NCBI RefSeq assembly: GCF_019656075.1
Contig: NZ_BPKZ01000007.1
Location: 43,560-107,559, forward strand
Source: Leuconostoc palmae
GTDB taxonomy: Bacteria; Bacillota; Bacilli; Lactobacillales; Lactobacillaceae
Direction: 5' to 3'
DNA: 64,000 nt
This document shows, piece after piece, positions 36,367-47,075 of the stretch; within the stretch, counting starts at the first letter, position 1, and each line of letters starts with the position of its first letter. The notes under the pieces were generated by a model, which saw nothing but the letters and a program-made list of their open reading frames with translations, did no database searches and was not told where the DNA came from. Both the position numbers and the translations under genes were made by a program.

Positions 36367-38487
36367 ATGGCAAATAATAACTTTTTTAACGATCCATTTG
36401 GATCAGATATGAATGACATTTTTAACAACATGATGGGCAACATGAATGGCTATAACAGTGAAAATAGACGTTATCTTATCAACGGTCAAGAAGTCACACC
36501 CGAGCAATTTGCTCAATATCGTCAGAGTGGCAAGCTACCACAAGGTGGTCAGCAAGGACAAGTTTCTGGGAATGGTCGAATGACTGCCCAACAACCAGGT
36601 CAGCCTAAGCAAGAGGGTATGTTGGCAAAGCTAGGACGTAATTTGACTCAGGAAGCACGTGATGGCTTGCTTGATCCAGTCATTGGTCGTAACAAAGAAA
36701 TTCAAGAAACAGCAGAAATATTGGGCCGTCGTACAAAGAATAATCCTGTTTTGGTTGGAGATGCTGGTGTTGGAAAAACAGCCGTTGTTGAAGGCTTGGC
36801 CCAGGCAATTGTTAATGGGGATGTGCCAGCAGCGATTAAAGACAAGGAAATTTATTCAATTGATATTTCAAGTTTAGAGGCCGGTACGCAATTCCGAGGT
36901 GCCTTTGAAGAAAATGTTCAAAATTTGATGAAAGAAGTTAAGGCAGCTGGAAACGTTATCTTATTCTTCGATGAAATTCATCAAATTCTAGGTGCCGGCT
37001 CAACAGGTGGAGAAGATGGTGGTAAAGGATTAGCAGATATTATCAAGCCAGCATTGAGCCGTGGTGAAATTTCATTAATTGGTGCAACGACCCAAGATGA
37101 GTATCGTAACACTATCATGAAGAATGCAGCGTTGGCACGACGCTTTAACGAAGTAACAGTTAATGCGCCATCTGCAAAAGACACGCTAGAGATTTTGAAG
37201 GGAATTGCTGCTTTATATGAAAAGCATCATCATGTATCACTCCCTGCAGAAGTCTTAAAGGCGGCTGTAGATTATTCTGTACAATATATTCCACAACGTT
37301 CACTACCAGATAAGGCAATTGACCTGTTAGATATGACAGCCGCACATTTAAGTGCTAAGAATCCTGTCACTGATAAGGTCAGTCTGGAAAAAGAATTAAG
37401 TGAAGCCAAAGCAAAGCAAGACAAGGCTGTAGCAGACGAGGACTTTGAAGCAGCCTTAAACCAAAAGAATCGTATTGCGGAGTTGGAAAAGAAAATTGAT
37501 GGCGCTGATGAAGCCACAAAGGTTGTGGCAACAACAAATGATGTGGCGGAATCCGTTGAACGCTTAACTGGTATTCCTGTATCGCAAATGGGTGCTTCTG
37601 ATATTGAGCGCTTAAAGACAATTGGGCAGCGTTTAGCTGGTAAAGTTATCGGTCAAGATGAAGCGGTCAACATGGTTGCACGTGCTATTCGTCGAAACCG
37701 TGCTGGATTTGATGAAGGAAATCGTCCAATTGGTAGTTTCTTATTTGTGGGACCAACAGGTGTTGGAAAGACAGAGTTAGCTAAGCAGTTAGCATTAGAT
37801 ATGTTTGGTTCAAAAGAAAATATTATCCGATTGGACATGTCAGAATATTCTGATTTAACAGCTGTTTCTAAGTTAATTGGTACAACAGCAGGGTACATTG
37901 GTTATGATGATAATAGCAACACACTGACAGAAAAAGTTCGTCGTAACCCATATTCAATTGTGTTATTAGATGAAATTGAAAAGGCTAATCCTCAAGTACT
38001 AACTTTATTACTTCAAGTAATGGACGATGGTCGTTTAACTGACGGGCAAGGTAACGTAGTTAATTTCAAAAACACTGTGATCATTGCAACATCAAATGCT
38101 GGATTTTCAGATAAGAGTGATGGTAAACTGATGGATAGATTATCACCTTATTTCCGACCAGAATTCTTAAATCGATTTAATGGTGTTATTGAATTTTCAG
38201 CATTGAGTAAAGAAGATTTGAAGCAAATTGTTGACTTAATGTTAGATGATGTCAATAAAACATTAAGCAAGAAAGACTTAGCACTTCAAGTCTCTGAAGA
38301 AGTTAAAAACCATTTGATTGAAGAAGGATTTGATGAAGCTATGGGTGCACGACCATTACGCCGTGTTATTGAACAACAAATTCGTGATCAAGTGACTGAC
38401 TTCTATCTCGATAATCCTGGTGAAAAGCATTTGAGTGCCGATTTAGTTGATGGTAAAGTAGTTATTTCGGCAGTGATTGATAAGTAA
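36367..38487 (+). CDS. clpL: ATP-dependent chaperone ClpL
   Basis: HSP100 disaggregase typical of lactic acid bacteria, protecting against heat and other stress. It starts with an Asn/Gly/Met-rich segment (residues 1-90) in place of the Clp N-domain. NBD1 has [13 protein letters not shown] and ILFFDEIH. A short coiled-coil middle domain lies about residues 335-380. NBD2 has [13 protein letters not shown] and [10 protein letters not shown]. No ClpP-docking loop is evident. At 706 residues it fits ClpL rather than ClpC or ClpE. No CtsR or CIRCE site is visible; the HTH gene upstream is a candidate regulator. Confidence 0.94.
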   Translation: MANNNFFNDPFGSDMNDIFNNMMGNMNGYNSENRRYLINGQEVTPEQFAQYRQSGKLPQGGQQGQVSGNGRMTAQQPGQPKQEGMLAKLGRNLTQEARDGLLDPVIGRNKEIQETAEILGRRTKNNPVLVGDAGVGKTAVVEGLAQAIVNGDVPAAIKDKEIYSIDISSLEAGTQFRGAFEENVQNLMKEVKAAGNVILFFDEIHQILGAGSTGGEDGGKGLADIIKPALSRGEISLIGATTQDEYRNTIMKNAALARRFNEVTVNAPSAKDTLEILKGIAALYEKHHHVSLPAEVLKAAVDYSVQYIPQRSLPDKAIDLLDMTAAHLSAKNPVTDKVSLEKELSEAKAKQDKAVADEDFEAALNQKNRIAELEKKIDGADEATKVVATTNDVAESVERLTGIPVSQMGASDIERLKTIGQRLAGKVIGQDEAVNMVARAIRRNRAGFDEGNRPIGSFLFVGPTGVGKTELAKQLALDMFGSKENIIRLDMSEYSDLTAVSKLIGTTAGYIGYDDNSNTLTEKVRRNPYSIVLLDEIEKANPQVLTLLLQVMDDGRLTDGQGNVVNFKNTVIIATSNAGFSDKSDGKLMDRLSPYFRPEFLNRFNGVIEFSALSKEDLKQIVDLMLDDVNKTLSKKDLALQVSEEVKNHLIEEGFDEAMGARPLRRVIEQQIRDQVTDFYLDNPGEKHLSADLVDGKVVISAVIDK

Positions 38488-38505
38488 TTAATAGCAGTAT
38501 ATGTG

Positions 38506-38536
38506 ACTGATAGACAGTTTGTCTATCAGTTTTTTA
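38506..38536 (+). terminator. clpL terminator
   Basis: ACTGATAGACA and TGTCTATCAGT stem, followed by TTTTTT. Confidence 0.85.
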
Positions 38537-38646
38537 TTCATAATTAATTAATTCGGTTACAATAATTTTGTTTTGTTAACTATTTCACTAAATAACAGTA
38601 GTATAGTCTTTGAAAAGTGTTATAAAATTATTGGAGGTTTTTTAAA

Positions 38647-39708
38647 ATGAACTTTTTATAGGCATTGGAACGTACTTTTAGTAATACAAATATTGTGATT
38701 GCTATCATATCTACAGTGTTTATTATTCTAATTGGATATATTATGCGTAAAAATAATATTTTTAGTGCCGATTTTGCTAAAGTATTGTCGAAGGTTGTGC
38801 TCAGCGTTGCATTACCAGCTTTAGCATTTACATCTTTTATGCAACCAATTAATACCAAGACATTGAGTCAATGTACAAATGTTTTGATTTGGGGCATTGT
38901 CATGTATATCATTTTGATTTTTGTGATGAATCCCTTTTTTCGAATTTACAAGACACAAGGTGATCGGCAGATGACTCTAAAAGTCCTGTCGATTTTCGGA
39001 TCAACCACTTTTTTTGGATTACCGATTGTCGGGGCGGTTTGGGGAGCTAAGGGCATATTGTATGGTTCTGTATTTAACATAGGTTATCGAATTTTTTTGT
39101 TGAGGCAAGCCAAAAAGATAATTGATATTAAAAATATTAATTTGTTGCTGCTAGATGTATATTTACCCGATGGTAAGGGAATAGACTTTTTAACATACTT
39201 GAGACAAGTTAATAATAGCATAGCAGTGATTATGATTACTGCTGCTGATGATCGTGAGACAATTGTGCAAGCGATGAATAATGGTGTCGTTGATTATTTA
39301 ATCAAACCTTTCCAATTAAGAAGGTTTGAAAAAGAAATCAATAAATTTTTTATCATGGAAAAAATACCTTTAGATAAGAAAAAATTATCACAAAAAGATA
39401 TTAACATTTATTTTCAAGGTAATAACATTATGAATGGCAAGAATATTGATTTACCCAAAGGTATCTCCAAAGTTACCTTAAAAATGATGGTAATCAACAT
39501 TTTATCGTTTCCGAATACATTTTCAAATAAAGATTTATCTGATAGTGTCAAATTATCACGTGTAACGACTAAAAAGTACTTAGATTATCTAGTTTCACAA
39601 GACTATTTAAAAGTCAAAGTAATATACTTGGATATCGGCAGACCACTTTCAATATATCTTATTAATCATGATAAGATTGATAATCTTCGTCGTATATCAT
39701 CACAATGA
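38647..39708 (+). pseudogene. Chimeric remnant: AEC-type permease N-terminus joined to CitB/DcuR-type response regulator
   Basis: From the ATG at 38647 (strong TTGGAGG upstream) the frame is MNFL, a TAG at 38659-38661, then about 150 residues of an auxin-efflux-carrier/malate permease ending in YGSVFNIGYRIF. It then runs in frame into a response regulator lacking its first 40-50 residues: RQAKKIIDIKNINLLLLD with the phospho-Asp, the switch Lys in LIKPF, and a CitT-type C-terminal HTH. A deletion that removed the permease end, probably a sensor kinase gene, and the regulator start would give this. The remaining chimera from TTG 38665 lacks a start signal and should be non-functional. Confidence 0.8.
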
Positions 39709-40511
39709 TGATTATTCAACATGCAATACTACATATTTTGGATACCAATACTGGTAGTTTAATTGTGTCATAAGGTGAAATGATCTTAGATCTTTCAGGA
39801 ATACAAGAGTATATTGAACAAATAGTAGAAAAAATTTATGTAGGGGATGTCAAAAAAGGTACCTTAACGGTGCATGACTATCTTGCAATAGTGTTAAATA
39901 ATGCTGACTTTTATTTGGTATTAAATCAGGCGGTCTTACCAGCAGCAACGCAGACAGTTGATGAAGCCATTTTAGTTGATTTAATAACACAACAATACCA
40001 TTTATTGGAGAAAAAAATACCTTATTGCTGGTCATCGTGTCGCTTACTTTTCTGAAAGATTCTTAGCTATTAAACCTGAAACATCTGTAAAAGAAAATAT
40101 GCAGATTATTAGGCGTACTGTCAAAAATATTGCTGACAAATATGATAATTTACCAGCGCATGAAGGGTTAGCCAAAACACAAGAAGTGATTTATGATGCC
40201 TTAGAATCTGGACAATTAGACACAACTACTATTGCAAAAAAAGTGTTTTCAGACAATTTGACTGCTAAAATGCAATATCAAGAAAAAATAGTGGCACAGG
40301 TAATCGATAAAACTATTACCATTGAAAATAAAGAAAAGTATCAGAAAAAGTATCGCACACAAAAATTTAAGCTAGATTCTGGTAGCGAAATCTCTATTCC
40401 TATATCAATTTATCAAGATCCGTCAAAGGTCGAATTTGTGAACAATTTGAATGGACAATGTCTTTAGTAATTAAAGATATTGAAAGTGTCTTCAATATCT
40501 TTAAGGTTTAG
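39705..40511 (+). pseudogene. Nucleoid-associated protein (NdpA/37-kDa family) gene, triply broken
   Basis: It starts MMIIQHAILHILDTNTGSL. A TAA at 39771-39773 replaces a sense codon within VS-stop-GEMILDLSG. At 40011-40017 a run of seven A shifts the frame by one extra base: EKK should continue YLIAGHRVAYFSERF. Near 40455 one base is missing, where NLNG should continue TMSLVIKDIESVF, so the natural stop is at 40509-40511. All three parts align end to end with one gene of about 268 codons. The start overlaps the stop of the preceding chimera. Confidence 0.8.
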
Positions 40512-40592
40512 TTGTGTTTAAAAAAAACGAAGAATTTTACTGTATAATTGATGTAATAAATTAAGGAAAGGAAGTACACAGGGGGGAGAAAT

Positions 40593-41543
40593 GTGTACAA
40601 CAAAAAAATGCCATATCAAGATTCATATGTTGCCAAAATACGTGAATATGTTGGGCATGACTTTGAACTCGTCATGCCAACAACAGATGTTGTGATCGAA
40701 AATGCTCGTGGAGAGTTATTGATGATTTTTAATCGTGACTTTAATGGATGGGCATTTCCTGGCGGTTATATTGAGCCTGAATTATCTTGGCAAGAAAATG
40801 CTGCACGAGAAGTATTAGAAGAAGCAGGAATACGTGCGCATCCGCAAGATTTGAGATTAATTGGATCTATTTCTGGTAAAGAATTTAAAGCAAAGTATCC
40901 TAATGGTGATTTGACCAAACTATATACTAATATATTTTATCTCACAAACTGGTCATCAGAAGAAGCTGAAATTGATGAAACCGAAATTGATGATAAAAAG
41001 TGGGTATCTCCTAAAACAATTGACCACTTACATTTGACTTTCTCAGGAAGGGCAGTTTATCGTCTATTTCGTCAATATAAAAAGTCAAATGATGTACAAA
41101 TGTTGACACTTAATTCTGCACTACAACGGTTTATTGATGCACAAAATGGGGAAATTGTTGGTGTAAATAATTATCAAGATGCGCTAAATGAATTAGCTAA
41201 AGGACGTAAATTAACGCATTGGATGTGGTTTGTTCTACCACAATTAAGAGATTTAGGAAAAAGTGAACGCGCAGTCTATTATGGTATTAATGGAGTACAA
41301 GAAGCGCATGATTATCTTGAAGACGATATATTAAGTGAGCGTCTGAACAAAATTATAATGATTTTATTATCACTTGATGAAACTAATCCAGTAACAATAT
41401 TTGGGTCTGTAGATGCTGACAAACTGCAAGCCAGCATGACATTGTTTAGTTGCGTTGATAATGAGAGTGATTTATATCAAAAAGTATTGGACAAATTTTT
41501 TGCTGGTCAACAACATGATGATACACTGTCCTTAATAAAATAA
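40593..41543 (+). CDS. Nudix hydrolase fused to a DUF1810 domain
   Basis: The N-terminal half (residues 20-165) is a Nudix domain with the signature GYIEPELSWQENAAREVLEE followed by AG, which cleaves a nucleoside diphosphate linked to another group. The C-terminal half (about 175-316) is DUF1810: LQRFIDAQ, YQDALNELAKGRKLTHWMW, FVLPQLRDLGKS and EAHDYLEDD are its hallmarks. The natural substrate is unknown; DUF1810 has been discussed in connection with NAD/ADP-ribose metabolism, which I recall only loosely. The start is GTG 40593 behind GGGGAG, or ATG 40608. It is bounded by a terminator shared with panE. Confidence 0.85.
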   Translation: MYNKKMPYQDSYVAKIREYVGHDFELVMPTTDVVIENARGELLMIFNRDFNGWAFPGGYIEPELSWQENAAREVLEEAGIRAHPQDLRLIGSISGKEFKAKYPNGDLTKLYTNIFYLTNWSSEEAEIDETEIDDKKWVSPKTIDHLHLTFSGRAVYRLFRQYKKSNDVQMLTLNSALQRFIDAQNGEIVGVNNYQDALNELAKGRKLTHWMWFVLPQLRDLGKSERAVYYGINGVQEAHDYLEDDILSERLNKIIMILLSLDETNPVTIFGSVDADKLQASMTLFSCVDNESDLYQKVLDKFFAGQQHDDTLSLIK

Positions 41544-41577
41544 AAAGCATGTCTATAATGAGACATGCTTTTTATTA
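41541..41577. terminator. Bidirectional terminator
   Basis: AAAGCATGTCT-ATAATG-AGACATGCTTT with T runs on both strands, between converging genes. Confidence 0.9.
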
Positions 41578-42570
41578 TGCTCCTGTGTAATTAGGATCTA
41601 ATTTGTTAACTGGCGGTGTAAACTTTCTCATTGATTCAGCTAAGTGAACAAAGTGTGTTACCAGATGATGATTAGGCGCTTGTGTCCCGTTTTTATCAGC
41701 TAAATCGGCAATCCAACCATTAATATAATCAACTTCAGTTGGACGTCCTTTAACGAAATCCTGATACATTGAAGGGAAATGAAGCGGATTAGCTACATTT
41801 GAGACGTAGTCTACTTGGGCAACCATCTCATCGCGGGTTTCAATTAACTGAATACCTGCTGCTTCAGCAGCATCGTACGCCTCATTAATTAATGGCCTTG
41901 CAATACCTTCTAAGAAACCATCGTAAGCCATTAGTTGTCCCATACGAGATTGAAACATTGTTGCAATCGAATTTTCAACAGCATTAAAAAATACTTTAGT
42001 TAATAGAGTACCCATAAAGTTTTCAGTATAAGTTGGGTTTAAATGAGCAGCCGTGAAATCTTTTTGAAGAGCATCCATAGTTTCTGACGGCTTTTCAGTG
42101 AGATTAGCATAAACAGATGAACCTGCACCTTCAGCTCCCATGAAATCAACATCACCAAAATCATTAAGTACAGTGGCAATCATTGCTGTACCACCAATGA
42201 TATGAGAATCATCAAAATATTTTTGAAGTTTTTCAATATGACCCATACCATTCATAGCACCAACAGCCGTTTGCCCAGTTTTGAATTTCGGTGCTAAACG
42301 ATCGAGAGCATCTTGTAGTTGCATTTGCTTCATAAAAAATATCCAGACATCAGGTGTTCCGGTGTATTCTTCTGGAGAAAAGATATTTATTTTAATTTCG
42401 TGACGATCCTTGTGATCTCGAGATTTCCAAACCTTATCGCCTTGTTCGTGAATTTTATCTAAACTAGCCTGTGTTGGTTCTACAAAGTCGACAGGCACAC
42501 CAGCATTTTCTTGTAATAGAATGCCGTAACGTAGCCCCATTGCACCAGCACCAACCATTGCATATTTCAT
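41575..42570 (-). CDS. 2-dehydropantoate 2-reductase family protein (PanE-like)
   Basis: NADPH-dependent ketopantoate/2-oxoacid reductase. The N-terminal Rossmann motif is MVGAGAMGLRYGI; the ApbA C-terminal domain contains KVFFNAVENSIATMF, with the conserved Lys-x3-Asn, and a late FPSMYQDFVKGRPTEVDYI. At 331 residues it is somewhat longer than classical PanE. Lactic acid bacteria also use PanE paralogues as D-2-hydroxyacid (for example D-hydroxyisocaproate) dehydrogenases, so pantothenate synthesis is not certain. AAAGAGGGG precedes the ATG. Confidence 0.85.
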   Translation of the reverse strand: MKYAMVGAGAMGLRYGILLQENAGVPVDFVEPTQASLDKIHEQGDKVWKSRDHKDRHEIKINIFSPEEYTGTPDVWIFFMKQMQLQDALDRLAPKFKTGQTAVGAMNGMGHIEKLQKYFDDSHIIGGTAMIATVLNDFGDVDFMGAEGAGSSVYANLTEKPSETMDALQKDFTAAHLNPTYTENFMGTLLTKVFFNAVENSIATMFQSRMGQLMAYDGFLEGIARPLINEAYDAAEAAGIQLIETRDEMVAQVDYVSNVANPLHFPSMYQDFVKGRPTEVDYINGWIADLADKNGTQAPNHHLVTHFVHLAESMRKFTPPVNKLDPNYTGA

Positions 42571-42725
42571 ATGATAACCCCTCTTTGTATTTTATGACAT
42601 AATTCTAATCTTATTCACATTTTAAGTCAAGTTAGATTATAAAAATTAGACTATGAACATAACTATATTTACCGTATAATATGTGATATAGTGCATTATG
42701 CACGTTTTAAGCGAAGGAAGTTAAC

Positions 42726-43742
42726 ATGTCTAAAGAAATTTATCTAACAGGCGATCGTCCAACTGGAAAACTTCATATTGGACATTATATAGGTTCATTA
42801 AAAAATAGAGTCGCAATGCAAAATTCTGGCGATTTTGAGCCATTTGTAATGATTGCTGATACACAAGCATTCACCGATAATGCTAGAAATCCTGAAAAAA
42901 TACGCCAATCATTAACAGAGGTAGCACTAGATTATCTTGCCGTTGGAATTGATCCGACTAAAACAACGATTTTTGTTCAATCTCAAATTAAGGGTCTATT
43001 TGAATTAACGGAATATTTTATGAACTTAGTTTCTGTTGCGAGATTACAGCGCAACCCGACAGTTAAATCTGAAATTAATCAAAAAGGTTTTGGAGAAAGT
43101 TTGCCAGCGGGCTTTTTAACTTATCCAGTATCTCAAGCTGCTGATATCACGATATTCCGAGCAACTAAGGTACCAGTCGGTGATGATCAAGAACCAATGA
43201 TTGAACAAACACGTGAACTAGTACGTTCGTTCAATAATGCTTATAATAGTGACGTTCTTGTTGAACCAGTTGGTGTTTTTCCTCCAAAAGGCCAAGGAAG
43301 ATTACCGGGAATAGATGGTAACGCTAAAATGTCCAAATCATTGGGCAATGGTATTTATATTTCCGATGATGCCGATACTTTAGTCAAAAAAGTTAAATCA
43401 ATGTATACTGATCCACTGCATATTAATATTGATGACCCTGGTCATCTTGAAGGAAATGTGGTGTTTACTTATCTTGATATTTTTGATCCCGATAAAAAAC
43501 GTGTTCAAGAATTGAAAGATCATTATACATCAGGTGGATTAGGTGATATGAAACTAAAAAAACACCTAATTGATGTTATGGAGGCAGAAATGTCACCAAT
43601 ACGTCAACGTCGTGAAATGTTTGCACAAGATATGCCAGCTGTACTAAAAATGTTGCAAGAAGGATCTAATAGAGCCAACATGGTTGCCGAAGCAACTATG
43701 AAGGATGTACGTCATGCAATGGGTGTAGATTATTTTAGCTAA
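42726..43742 (+). CDS. trpS: Tryptophanyl-tRNA synthetase
   Basis: Class I synthetase for Trp. The HIGH-type motif is [11 protein letters not shown], the KMSKS motif is [10 protein letters not shown], and MYTDPLH is typical of the family. At 338 residues it is standard. AAGGAAG precedes the ATG. The -10 TATAAT is at 42675-42680; a short GTGCATTATGCAC hairpin follows in the leader. I see no T-box in this short leader. Confidence 0.96.
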   Translation: MSKEIYLTGDRPTGKLHIGHYIGSLKNRVAMQNSGDFEPFVMIADTQAFTDNARNPEKIRQSLTEVALDYLAVGIDPTKTTIFVQSQIKGLFELTEYFMNLVSVARLQRNPTVKSEINQKGFGESLPAGFLTYPVSQAADITIFRATKVPVGDDQEPMIEQTRELVRSFNNAYNSDVLVEPVGVFPPKGQGRLPGIDGNAKMSKSLGNGIYISDDADTLVKKVKSMYTDPLHINIDDPGHLEGNVVFTYLDIFDPDKKRVQELKDHYTSGGLGDMKLKKHLIDVMEAEMSPIRQRREMFAQDMPAVLKMLQEGSNRANMVAEATMKDVRHAMGVDYFS

Positions 43743-43806
43743 AATAATCACATAATATTTTCGACAATTAATAGCATTAACTCATCTACTATAAATAGCT
43801 ATCAAA

Positions 43807-43835
43807 TTGACACTATTTTGGAAAAATGATATGAT
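43807..43835 (+). promoter_or_regulatory. Promoter of the lysine riboswitch/lysP unit
   Basis: TTGACA, 17 bases, TATGAT: near consensus, seven bases before the riboswitch begins. Confidence 0.85.
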
Positions 43836-43841
43836 GTTTAG

Positions 43842-44063
43842 GTTATCAGAGAGGTTGCGACCAACAAAAGTAATGTAAATGAGTTTGCCAAAAACATTGA
43901 ATTTGCATGAAAGGGGCGGTTGCCGAAATATTACTGAAGGCAAAGTAATATTGGGCTAGCAATTAATAATTGTTAGACTGTCACGTAAACGTGGTGTGCT
44001 TTGAAAAGTTAATGTTAAAATGACTTTTTAGACCTCTTTCTATATTAGAAAGGGGCTTTTTAT
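43842..44063 (+). promoter_or_regulatory. Lysine riboswitch (L-box) with terminator
   Basis: Conserved L-box pieces occur in order: AGAGGTTGCGA near the 5' end, AAGTAA, GGGGCGGTTGCCGAA, GGGCTAGC and ACTGTCACG. A hairpin CCTCTTTCT/AGAAAGGGG with a T run (44031-44063) then forms the terminator. Lysine binding should stop transcription before the permease gene. Confidence 0.85.
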
Positions 44064-44086
44064 TTGCCCCAATTAGGGAGATTTTT

Positions 44087-45526
44087 ATGACAGAAAACAG
44101 TAATGGTGAAATGAAGCGTAACCTGAAAACACGTCATGTATCTATGATTGCTTTGGGTGGCTCAATTGGGACAGGGTTATTTGTTGCTTCTGGTGCGACA
44201 GTAGCACAAGCAGGCCCCTTTGGTGCTATTGTGGCTTACTTGGCTATAGGAATTATGGTTTATTTTTTGATGACCAGTCTTGGCGAGATGGCAACTTATT
44301 CACCAACGTCAGGATCGTTTTCAGATTATGCAGGTAAATATGTTGATCCAGCATTAGGATTTGCAATGGGATGGAACTATTGGTTTAATTGGGCAATTAC
44401 ATTAGCAGTCGATATTGTTGCTGTGGGATTGGTTTCTAAATTCTGGTTTCCACATACCCCAGCATGGATATTTTCGTCTGTTGCGTTACTATTAATTTTT
44501 TTGATTAATTTGTTTTCAGTTGGTGCTTTTGGTGAAGCAGAATTTTGGTTATCAATGATTAAGGTCATAACTATTATTGCCTTTCTTGTTGTAGGTATAG
44601 CAACAATATTTGGTATTATTCATTCAGATATTAATGTTATGAAAAACTTGTCTGTTGGGAACCATGGCTTTGTTGGTGGTCCGCAAGCTATACTCTCAGT
44701 ATTTGTGGTTGCAGGCTTTTCGTTTCAAGGAACTGAACTAATTGGTATAACTGCTGGTGAAGCCAAAGATCCAGATAAGTCAGTGCCTAAAGCAATTAAT
44801 CAGGTTTTCTGGCGGATATTGCTCTTTTATATATTAGCCATTTTTGTTATTTCTGCTTTGGTATATTATCAGGACCCACGTTTGTTAAGCTCATCGACAG
44901 AAAATATCGCAGTATCACCTTTTACAATTGTTTTTAAAAATGCTGGGATAGCCTTTGCAGCTAGCTTGATGAACGCTGTTATTTTAACATCAATTGTATC
45001 ATCGGCTAATTCAGGTTCGTATGCATCAACACGCATGTTATATGCTATGGCAAGAAAAGGTGAAGCGCCTAAAATCTTTGCTAAAGTCTCAAAACGTGGT
45101 GTTCCGGTAGCGGCATTGATACTTACAACGGCTATTGGATTATTAGCTTTTATTTCTAATACTAAAGGCGGTTCAGTGGCTTATACTTGGCTGGTTAATG
45201 CTTCTGGGTTGACTGGATTCATTGCTTGGGTTGGTATTGCTATTTCACACTATCGTTTCCGAAGAGCTTATGTTAAACAAGGTAAAGATTTGAATGATTT
45301 GAAATATAAAGCTAAGTGGTTCCCATTTGGGCCTTTATTTGCGCTCATCATTTCAATTGGCGTAATAATCGGGCAAGATCCGGGTAGCTTTGCTAATCTA
45401 AATCTGGAAAAAATAGCTGTTACTTATTTGTCTGTACCACTATTCATCGTGCTTTATTTTGTGTACAAAGTACGTCATAAAACAAAGATGATCAAACTAG
45501 AAGAGGTTGATTTAGAGAAAAAATAA
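44087..45526 (+). CDS. lysP: Lysine-specific amino acid permease
   Basis: APC-family proton symporter with twelve predicted membrane helices. The N-terminus carries KTRHVSMIALGGSIGTGLFV, the standard AAT-family motif; FSFQGTELIGITAGEAKDP marks helices 6-7. Sequence alone would allow several amino acids, but the lysine riboswitch directly upstream identifies lysine as the likely substrate. GGGAG precedes the ATG. Own terminator. Confidence 0.9.
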   Translation: MTENSNGEMKRNLKTRHVSMIALGGSIGTGLFVASGATVAQAGPFGAIVAYLAIGIMVYFLMTSLGEMATYSPTSGSFSDYAGKYVDPALGFAMGWNYWFNWAITLAVDIVAVGLVSKFWFPHTPAWIFSSVALLLIFLINLFSVGAFGEAEFWLSMIKVITIIAFLVVGIATIFGIIHSDINVMKNLSVGNHGFVGGPQAILSVFVVAGFSFQGTELIGITAGEAKDPDKSVPKAINQVFWRILLFYILAIFVISALVYYQDPRLLSSSTENIAVSPFTIVFKNAGIAFAASLMNAVILTSIVSSANSGSYASTRMLYAMARKGEAPKIFAKVSKRGVPVAALILTTAIGLLAFISNTKGGSVAYTWLVNASGLTGFIAWVGIAISHYRFRRAYVKQGKDLNDLKYKAKWFPFGPLFALIISIGVIIGQDPGSFANLNLEKIAVTYLSVPLFIVLYFVYKVRHKTKMIKLEEVDLEKK

Positions 45527-45528
45527 TC

Positions 45529-45561
45529 AAAAATCATTGGGGAATAACCAATGATTTTTTT
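45529..45561 (+). terminator. lysP terminator
   Basis: AAAATCATTGG and CCAATGATTTT stem, followed by T. The gshA remnant starts at the next base. Confidence 0.88.
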
Positions 45562-46644
45562 AACACACAAAGTGAAATTATTACACCAACTGGTGGTAAT
45601 GCAGCTGAGGCGGTACGCTACTTAACTGCTTTGAACCATACATTACGTGCATCGCTTAATGCAGATGAATTATTATGGCCAATGTCTTTGCCACCTATTT
45701 TACCGGAAGATTTGACTAAAATTGAGTTATCACATGTAACCGAAGAAAAAGCAAATTATTATAAGAATTGGTTAAAAAACCATGATATTAGAAGAGCACT
45801 TCCCACAGGTGTGCATATTAATATAAGTTTTGATGCTGCATTAATTGATTCTTTACATGCTTATACCCTAGAGGGATATCCAACTAAACCGGAATTAAAA
45901 AATGCATTATTTGAAAAAATTGTACATGGCTTTATTCAGTATCGATGGCTATTAACATATTTATTTGGCGCTTCTCCCGTTGCAGAAAAGAATTATTATG
46001 TGGATCAGGTTCCTGAATCTCCAGTCCGTTCGTTAAGATCTTCACGCCAATATGGGTTGTTTAGTGCTTATCGTGGTGATTATAGCTCAATTGCTTCCTA
46101 TGAGTCGAGTTTACTCAAAGCTATTTCTGACAATGAGATTCAGAGTGAGTCAGAATTTCATGGCCCAATTCGTTTAAAAGCGGCTGATGAAATTAAAGGT
46201 ATGACAGATAAAGGATTGTCGTACATTGAGTTGAGAATGTTAGATTTGGACCCTAGTTCTTCCATCGGAATACGTGCTTCTACAGTTAGGTTTTTAAGAT
46301 TGTTAACCATGTATTTTGTGATGACACCAGATACTTGGCAAAATAACTCTCAAAAAATAGCGGATCAAATGAATGAAACAGTTGCTTTAGAACCGGCAAA
46401 ATCAATGACTTTATATCAAACACAGGCCCTGGCTTTTATGTCTGATTTAGAAGAATTTTCTGCATTAGTTGATTATGCTATTGCTAGAGCACAAATGTAC
46501 CAAGATTTTGCTGATAATGAAGTTAAACATTTACGTGTGTATAAGAAATCAATTAATGGTCAAGAGATGAGTGAGGAAGAACTACGCGTTATGTTATTTG
46601 ATCAACCATGGCGTCACGTGGAGTATCCCGAATATATTGAATAA
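45562..46644 (+). pseudogene. gshA: Glutamate-cysteine ligase (GshA) gene missing its 5' end
   Basis: Glutamate-cysteine ligase makes gamma-glutamylcysteine, the first step to glutathione. The frame runs from the base after the lysP terminator and reads SEIITPTGGNAAEAVRYLTA, ELLWPMSLPPILPED, TGVHINISFD, and continues to a natural C-terminus. The first 60-70 residues of the family, including the E-R-E-type ATP/glutamate site and TDFAE, are missing. There is no start codon or ribosome site; the TTG at 45631 lies inside a conserved helix. A deletion joining the lysP terminator to the middle of gshA explains this. Confidence 0.8.
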
Positions 46645-46650
46645 TACATT

Positions 46651-46682
46651 AACCGGAATGTGATGAAATATTTCCGGTTTTT
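46651..46682 (+). terminator. Terminator after the gshA remnant
   Basis: AACCGGAA and TTTCCGGTT around a ten-base loop, then TTTTAT. Confidence 0.7.
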
Positions 46683-46756
46683 ATAGTTATATCACATATA
46701 TTTCATAGCTCTAATTGCTGGAACAGTATAGTATCAAATCAAGATAGGAGAAAATC

Positions 46757-46978
46757 ATGAGTCCAATATTTATGTTAGGTGTTAACATTTTGTCTATATA
46801 TTTTTGTTTTTGGCTACTTAAACCAATAAATTTTGCTAAAATAATGCCTTATACACCGCAACAAGCAGCTTTACTCAAAGTAGTGTTATCAATTGTTGTT
46901 GGATATCTGCTAGCTAGTTTTTTTATTGCCATTACAAATTGGATATTAGATTTTCCAGCGACACTATTGGGTAAGTAG
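46757..46978 (+). CDS. DUF1146 small membrane protein (YwzB-like)
   Basis: A 73-residue protein with two membrane helices (about residues 4-21 and 38-62) separated by a loop ending MPYTPQQAALLKVVLSI, typical of DUF1146. Its function is unknown; it often lies near mreB/mbl or atp genes in Firmicutes, and here it directly precedes mreB. AGGAG precedes the ATG. Confidence 0.82.
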   Translation: MSPIFMLGVNILSIYFCFWLLKPINFAKIMPYTPQQAALLKVVLSIVVGYLLASFFIAITNWILDFPATLLGK

Positions 46979-47075
46979 GAAAAAACCAACTAAAAATATG
47001 TTATAATTGACTAGATTATGTAGACAATTTGGTGAAAAACACCCGTTTATAAAAATAAAATACTGGAGAATAAGA

